Source: Phyllostachys edulis (lineage: Eukaryota; Streptophyta; Magnoliopsida; Poales; Poaceae). From it: a DNA stretch of 64,000 nt. The stretch lies in contig CM070561.1 in NCBI GenBank assembly GCA_036346405.1, positions 28,986,215 to 29,050,214 of the forward strand. The letters are read 5' to 3'. The position numbers and the translations under genes are program-made. The notes below the pieces were generated by a model. That model ran no database searches and had not been told where the DNA came from. It saw only the letters and a list, made by a program, of their open reading frames with translations. Below, piece by piece: positions 58,148-64,000 of the stretch. Position 1 is the first letter of the stretch, and every line of letters starts with the position of its first letter.

Positions 58148-58811
58148 AACCTCCCCCCCTTAAAGGAATCTCGACCTGAGATTCAGGCTAGCTGGAGAAA
58201 AGGCTGGGGAACTCTGCTCTCAACTCTTCTTCACGCTCCCACGTGGCTTCACCTTTTGAGTGGTTGCTCCACTGCACTTTGCAAAATCAAACTGTCTTGC
58301 TTCTGGTTCGACGTTCTGCGACATCCAAAATCTTGACCGGTTGCTCTTTATAGGTGAAGTCTTCTTTCAGTTCAATTGACTCCAACGGGGCTTGTTCTTC
58401 TGGCACACGAAGACACTTCTTCAACTGAGAGACGTAAAAGACATCATGTACTCCTGCTAGCGACGGAGGCAGCTCCAATTGATAAGCCACTTCTCCACAG
58501 CGATCCAAAATCTTGAACGGACCAACATATCGAGGGGCAAGCTTCCCGTTGGTATGAAACCTTTTCACACCTCTGAGGGGCGTAACTCGAAGATAGACAA
58601 AATCCTCTGGCTCGAAACTGAGATCACGACGACGATTATCCGCATAACTCTTCTGCCTCGACTGTGCTATCTTTAATCTCTCTCTGATCATGGACACTTG
58701 TTCTTCTGCTTCTTGAATAATATCTGGACTAAAGACTTTACGTTCAGCAGTTTTTGACCAGTTCAACGGGGTTCTGCAGGCACGACCATACAAAGCTTCA
58801 AACGGCGACAT
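58148..58811 (-). pseudogene. Polypurine tract, chromodomain and integrase C-terminus of element C
   Basis: The minus-strand polypurine tract AAGGGGGGGAGGTT ends at the LTR. Reading 58811 downward: SPFEALYGRACRTPLNWSKT, RQKSYADNRRRDL, GKLAPRYVGPFKILDRCGEV, HDVFYVSQLKKCLRVPEEQ, then the chromodomain QPVKILDVAERRTRSKTV, one stop (58287), and FCKVQWSNHSKGEATWERE. The chromodomain is complete apart from that stop. Confidence 0.88.
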
Positions 58812-59464
58812 TTGCAGACTAGCTTAATAACTATTGTTGTACGAGAATTCTGCATATGGCAAACTCTTATCCCAGCGGGTAGCATTAGCTAGAGCACAGG
58901 CTCTCAACATATCCTCCAATATCTGATTGACCCTTTCAGCCTGCCCATCTGTTTGGGGATGATATGCAGTACTGAAATTCAGATGAGTCCCTAAGGCTTC
59001 ATGCAAACTCTGCCAAAAACGGGAGGTGAACTGAGATCCTCGATCTGACACTATCTTCCTGGGCACACCATGCAAACTGACAATCCTTGACATATACAGC
59101 TCTGCCAGACGATCTCCTGAGTACGTGGTTTTGACTGGCAAGAAATGGCCGGGCAACTTTAGTCAGACGGTCCACTATTACCCAAATTGAATCATAACCT
59201 GATTGAGTCTTGGGTAACCCGGTAATGAAATCCATTCCGATTTCTTCCCACTTCCACTCAGGAATCTTCAAAGGTTGCAGCAGACCTGCTAGTCTCTGAT
59301 GTTCTGTTTTGACTTTCTGACACACGTCGCACAAGGCAACGAACTCTGCGATGTCTCGTTTCAAATTCGGCACCAAAACTTATTCTTAACATCCTGATAC
59401 ATCTTAGTACTACCAGGGTGAATCGAATACTTTGAGTCATGGGCCTCCTTTAAAATTAGCTGCC
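58812..59464 (-). pseudogene. Integrase zinc finger and DDE core of element C
   Basis: Minus strand: 59376-59150 gives FVALCDVCQKVKTEHQRLAG, WKWEEIGMDFITGLPKTQSG. A shift near 59145 leads to 59156-58824: FLPVKTTYSGDRLAELYMSR, VSDRGSQFTSRFWQSLHEAL and AYHPQTDGQAERVNQILED, ending in a stop after YNNSY. The first zinc-finger histidines lie in another frame (59465-59380). Catalytic D, D, E present. Confidence 0.88.
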
Positions 59465-60904
59465 TCAATCCATCGAAGATCCGCATGCAACACGCCTATT
59501 GATCCACAGTATGTCCTGATCATCTACGGTGAAGTCTTTGAACTTTCCTTCTGCCATCTTCTTCTTGATGTCCGAAAACTCCGAATCTTTTGGCTGAGCC
59601 TCGTGAATCTGCTTCTCCAAAGTAGACTGCACTTCCAAATTAGCCACGAATCCTTCGGATACCACTTCTAGTTTCAGCTTCTGGAATTCCTCTTGGAGTT
59701 CTGAACAAACCTCTTTTACTTCCATCGCATTGCAGTGACTCTTGCGGCTCAAGGCATCTGCAACTACATTGGCTTTACCAGGATGGTAATGGATTCCAAG
59801 ATTATAATCCTTTATTATTTCTAGCCATCTTCTCCGTCTCATATTCAGATCTGACTGGGTGAAAATATATTTCAAACTTTTATGATCTGTATATATCTCG
59901 CAGCGATTACCAATGAGGTAATGACGTCAAATCTTTAAAGCATGCACTAGTGCAGCTAATTCCAAATCATGGGTAGGGTAATTCTCTTCATGCGGCCTTA
60001 ACTGCCTTGACGCATAAGCGACATCTCTTCCTTCTTGCATCAGGACACATCCTAATCCTTGACGCGAAGCATCACAATAGATATTAAAATCTTTGCAAAT
60101 ATCTGGTAAAATCAGCACTAGGGCTGAAGTCAAATGCTTCTTCAATTCTTGAAAACTTTCTTCACAAGCTGGGGTCCAGGTAAACTTTTTCTCTTTCTTC
60201 AACAATTGCGTAAGAGGTTTAGCAATTGATGAGAATCCTTCAATGAAACGATGATAATATCCCGCTAATCCCAAGAAACTGCGAATCTGAGTGATAGTCT
60301 TGGGCTGTTCCCAATGTAATACTGCTTTAACTTTACCGGGGTCAACTGCTACTCCTGCGGCTTTCATCACATGACCAAGGAAATCAACTTCCTTTTTCCA
60401 AAAATCACACTTGCTAAACTTAGCATACAACTGATGCTCTCTGAGCTTCTCTAGGATTAATCTCAAATGCTCAGCATGTTCTTCTTCTGACTTGGAGTAA
60501 ACCAGAATATCATCGATGAATACAACTACGAACTTGTCCAAATATTCCATGAATACCTTATTCATCATGTTCATGAAATAGGCAGGGGCATTAGTCAGAC
60601 CAAAGGACATGACTAAGAACTCATAATGTCCGTACCACGTTGAGAAAGCGGTCTTAGGTACATCCTTGGGACAAATCTTCAACTGATGGTAACTTGATCG
60701 CAGATCGATCTTCGAGAACACTCCGGCTCCTTTCATCTGATCAAACAGATCATCTATCCGGGGCAATGGGTACTTATTCTTGATAGTGACTTCATTGAGA
60801 GATCGGTAGTCGATGCACATTCTCATGCTTCCATCCTTCTTTTTGACGAACAAGGCTGGCGCTCCCCATGGCGACGAACTAGGCCTCACAAAGCCTTTCT
60901 CCAA
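59465..60904 (-). pseudogene. Reverse transcriptase and RNase H of element C
   Basis: 60904-59927 is one 325-codon stretch: RPSSSPWGAPALFVKKKDGS, RMCIDYRSLNEVTIKNKYPL, DLRSSYHQLKI, SFGLTNAPAYFMNMMNKVF, the catalytic FIDDILVYSKSEEEHAEHL, FLGHVMKAAGVAVDPGKVKA, then RNase H with FNIYCDASRQGLGCVLMQEG. A TGA at 59927 stands where tryptophan is expected (ALKI-stop-RHYL); the frame continues to 59465 with NMRRRRWLEIIKDYNLGIHY and VADALSRKSH. Confidence 0.92.
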
Positions 60905-60916
60905 AAGTTCTTCTAT

Positions 60917-61723
60917 CTACTTCTTCATCTCTGCTAGCTCATCCGCTGGCATCCGATAAGGTCTCTTCGAGATTGGTGCTGTTCCGGGCACTAGATCGAT
61001 GACAAACTCGATGTCACGATCCGGTGGCATCCTTGGTAACTTTTCCGAAAACACATCTGGATACTCTCGGACAACGGGCACGTCTTCCAAAGCAACGGTC
61101 TTCAGGCTATTGACTAGCAGATGTCCATTACGCACCGAGGTAGCTAGGAATTCTATCTTGTTTCCTTTAGTATCCTCGATGGTAACGGCTCTTCGGCCAC
61201 AATCTAGCACGGCTTTGTGCTTGGTTAACCAATCCATGCCAAGAATGACATCTATGGTTTGGGTGTCGAGAACGATTAGGTTAGCTGGAAACTCAACTCC
61301 AGCTATGAGTAACTTAGCTCCTAAACAACCCACTTTAGAACTTAGCTCGACTCCAGGCGACTGGACTAGCAAAGTATGCTTGAGATGCATAACGTCCAAT
61401 TTATTCTTAGTTGTAAAAACTCCAGAAACAAACGAATGCAAAGCTCCAGAATCAAACAGAACTAATGCAGGTACTAAATTTACCAGGAACTTACCCAGTA
61501 CGACGTCTGGTGCTTCCTGGGCTCCTTCCAGAGTGACGTGGTTAACACGACCTCTAACAACTGACTGAGGCGTTCCTCCTGGTTGACTGGTTCCCTGAGA
61601 AACTCCTTGCTTGTTCTGCACTGGGGTCTTGGCAGGTGTTGCTCCAAGGTTGAAGCGAACTGGAGTGATTGTTCCTTCTAGGGCACCGATTTGCGGCGAC
61701 ACGGTTGACGGCAATTGTAGCAC
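60917..61723 (-). pseudogene. Protease of element C
   Basis: A 268-codon stretch, in the reverse transcriptase frame and separated from it by a single TAG at 60917-60919. Retropepsin site ALVLFDSGALHSFVSGVF is intact, followed by ANLIVLDTQTIDVILGMDWL and the connector YPDVFSEKLPRMPPDRDIEF. Of the three Tekay elements here only this protease keeps the usual DSGA site. Confidence 0.9.
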
Positions 61724-62698
61724 ACTCTTGGTTCATTCTGCCTGTTGTTCCCTGGGGTAGGGTTGACTGGTGTAGGGTTGCGAGAATTCTGAACAAAAGG
61801 ACGAGGTGCTGAAGGCGGTGCAGTGTCCCGAAGAACTCTGCTACCGAAGCGATTAATCTGGCTGTGGCACTATCCTTGCCCTCTCGCTGCGTCGGTGGCT
61901 TCCTCTTTGAGCCATCCTACGCTATGTGGTCCTCCAGCTTTGCATTTGTCCTCCATAACCAACGCCTTGTTAATCAACTCCTCGAAATGAAAGGTGTGGG
62001 CAAGCGATTGACTTGTAGTCCCGAGTTCAATCCTTCAAGAAACGACTCGACGAGCCTTGTCAGTAACGACATCCTCTGCAGCATAGCGAGTTAGCTAAGA
62101 AAACTTATTCAGGTATTCAGTCACTGACATAGCTCCTTGCTTAAGAGCACGGAACTCATCTTTCTTTAAATCCATGATCCTTCAGTACATGATATCGGAA
62201 GGTCATGGAGAATTCTTCCCAAGTGATATTCTGCGGTGCCTCATGCGCTGTGCAAAAACTCTCCCACCACTCAGCAGCTATGCCCTCCATCTGATGAGTG
62301 GCATACAAAACTTTCTCGTGATCGCTGCATTGAGTGATCAACAGCTTCCTCTCAATTACGCGAAGCCAATCATCCGCTTCTATTGGCGTGACATGTCCAA
62401 AGAAAGTTGGCGGACGGGTCCTCATGAATTCGGCCAACTTGGATGGTCCCTGATGGCTGTGAGCGACTGGGGCTGCTCCCTGATGATTGTTGTTGTTGTT
62501 CATAGCCTGCATCTGGTTCATCATGGCATACATCATCTGCGTTTGTGCTGCCATAAAGGCTCCAAAGTTCTGCAAGTCAAGAGGTGGTGCTTGAGGTGGC
62601 ACTGTCCCTGCGGGGATTTGATCATTTTCTTCAGACGCTGGGGTGCCGGATCCACTTGCAGCGGTGTGACGAGTTTGAACCATCTGGTGAAGCTCCAT
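61724..62698 (-). pseudogene. gag of element C, disrupted
   Basis: From the likely start at 62698 (MELHQMVQTRHTAASGSGTP): asparagine/glutamine-rich helix (MMYAMMNQMQAMNNNNNHQG), gag core (LAEFMRTRPPTFFGHVTPIE, ADDWLRVIERKLLITQCSDH, EKVLYATHQMEGIAAEWWES). A shift near 62165 and more further down break the rest; the CCHC knuckle is only partly legible (CYNCRQP). Confidence 0.82.
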
Positions 62699-62932
62699 AG
62701 GTTAGATAAGGTAGCAAGCACAAGATGAGTTAAGAACTAAACAGGGGAATAGATTAAACCCAACAAACACAGCTCAAGAAACTCAAATGAAATAACTTTA
62801 TTATTAGGGTTTTAGCATGGCTGCAACAAATGCCTAAGGGCTTTTGCAGCTCACACTTGCACACAAGGAAATAAGACAAACCTAAGCACACAAGCTACCG
62901 CCTAAAGGGCGACTCTGGAAAGGGAAAATTGG

Positions 62933-63776
62933 CTAAGCCCGACTGAACTGGAACCTAAACAAACTACTCGAGAAAGCCTCCACAACCACGGCGGCGCTCC
63001 TGCCTGCTGTAGACTCGGAAGTGAGCTGGCATCCTCGCGAATTGGTTCGATGCTCGAACTGTGCAGTGGAGCGAGCATGCTTTGGGTGCAGTGCAATCTG
63101 GCTCCTCCCGCTCTGCGGCCTGCATTGCCTCTTCAGCTCTGCAACTTCTGCTGGATCCTCTAGGATCTCCTCTGGATCTTCTCCCGGATTCTCCTCCTGA
63201 TCTTCTTCTGGATTCCCCTCCTGATCTTCTTCTTGATCATCTTCGAGCTCATGCTGGCCGTAGAGAGCTTGCTCTAAGACAGCGACCCTGTTCTCGGCTC
63301 TTTCCCATGCTTCATAGGCACACTCCAGCTCTATGGCAACCAACGCCAGCGACTCCTCTGAAAGGTACCGTGGAATCGAAAGCAAGGTGCACCACTGTGG
63401 CGTTGCCTTCCCCATTTGTAGACGGAAAGCGAGCTGAGAGGTCCACTACTGCAGATCTGGGATGATAACGGAAAACGGTGTTCTGCAGCTCTTGGGCGTA
63501 GATGTTGCAGATTCTGAGGATGGCCAGGCGTGATGACTCCTGGATTCCTAGCCCGAAGGTAGTCTTCCTGACTGAGATGTCCAAAGGCTGGCTGCCTCTA
63601 GTGTTCCTCCTGGCATAGACTGTCAGACGACAGATCACACCACGATCTCGCCTGTTGACCAGGTACTCGCTGCCACGGTACATTAGGCAGTCGAAGCCTC
63701 CAAGTGTCTGCAGCAGCTTCCACAGCTCTGCGGCAAGTCCTCCGTTGCAATCTCCGAAGGTCTGAAGGTAAGGCAT
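62933..63776 (-). pseudogene. Extra ORF in the leader of element C
   Basis: ATG at 63776 (minus): MPYLQTFGDCNGGLAAELWK, FDCLMYRGSEYLVNRRDRGV, then a frameshift near 63370, and PRYLSEESLALVAIELECAY with EAWERAENRVAVLEQALYGQ (helical, probably coiled coil) and an acidic glutamate/aspartate repeat (EEDQEGNPEEDQ). It lies between primer-binding site and gag in sense orientation, as in element A. No retroviral enzyme motif. It is open for most of its length, which suggests it was maintained as a protein until recently. Confidence 0.6.
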
Positions 63777-63969
63777 CTGTCAAGATAGACAAGAGGCAGG
63801 AACCAAGTTAAAACAGCGGGGAGAGGAAAAATTCTAGCAATAGATGAGTCAAGAGAGATATGAGAGGAGTTAAGCAATTCATTTAGTCTTGCAAGTTAAA
63901 TTTTCTTTTGAAAATAATTTGGACACTCGAACGGCTGATCTAACTAAGGTCTAGACCTACAGTCAGTAT

Positions 63970-64000
63970 GGCTCTGATACCACCTCCGTCGGGACCCAAA
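63970..64000 (-). other. Primer-binding site and 5' LTR edge of element C
   Basis: The complement reads TGGTATCAGAGCC at 63970-63982. Four bases later CGTCGGGACCC begins the 5' LTR, which matches the 3' LTR terminus TGTCGGGACCC at 54918 apart from the first base. The rest lies outside the window. Confidence 0.85.

Larger units (their letters stand above)
54918..64000 (-). mobile_element. Element C: Tekay-like Ty3 retrotransposon, minus strand, right LTR off the window
   Basis: 3' LTR (58147-54918), polypurine tract, chromodomain, integrase, RNase H, reverse transcriptase, protease, gag, leader with extra ORF, primer-binding site (63982-63970) and the first 14 bp of the 5' LTR at the window edge. 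It is the best preserved of the three Tekay elements: protease, reverse transcriptase and RNase H form one frame with only two stops. It is inserted in the 30-bp array; the five bases before it are TAGGA. Confidence 0.88.

Overview
The window is nuclear DNA of a flowering plant, almost certainly a grass. It holds one complete split gene with 19 GT-AG exons, an M1-family aminopeptidase of the plant APM1 type, set in a dense bed of nested retrotransposons. There is no sign of a prokaryotic, viral or organellar replicon. All retroelement identities are read from protein motifs, LTR ends (TG...CA), primer-binding sites complementary to initiator tRNA-Met, polypurine tracts and target-site duplications (TSDs).

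Layout. 1-2839: ends of two related Ty3-type LTRs, the first with its primer-binding site. 3751-10709: a plus-strand element of the CRM (centromeric retrotransposon) type with a full 5' LTR and a 3' LTR cut to 229 bp; its polyprotein frame runs through the polypurine tract into the LTR. 10710-11369: the end of a Ty1/copia element, whose LTR is split by a 16.4-kb minus-strand chromodomain-bearing Ty3 element of the Tekay kind (element A, 11370-27734, TSD CTTTT). Inside element A's gag sits a 1,968-bp solo LTR with TSD GCACT. The copia LTR resumes at 27740, followed by a 5'-truncated LINE with a 17-bp TSD. 29449-29592 is a possible first exon encoding a signal peptide, with no recognisable rest of gene. 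30290-32205 is a Reina-type Ty3 remnant.

The aminopeptidase gene runs from about 32.5 to 39.5 kb. All catalytic motifs and splice sites are intact, but exon 1 has no in-frame ATG. MITE-like elements lie on both sides of the gene, and a LINE fragment sits in intron 9.

41506-64000 is again retroelement territory: a copia LTR of the Angela/BARE kind, a minus-strand Tekay element (element B) in which one LTR has internal sequence on both sides, an inverted Tekay-like LTR fragment, a 750-bp array of 25 thirty-bp units in two alternating types, and a third minus-strand Tekay element (element C) inserted in that array and running off the right edge.

None of the retroelement reading frames is intact. 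The only gene likely to make a working cellular protein is the aminopeptidase. No clearly new biological system was found. The points most worth checking are the missing start codon, the orphan exon, the leader ORFs ahead of gag in two Tekay elements, the dimeric 30-bp array, and the shared LTR of element B.
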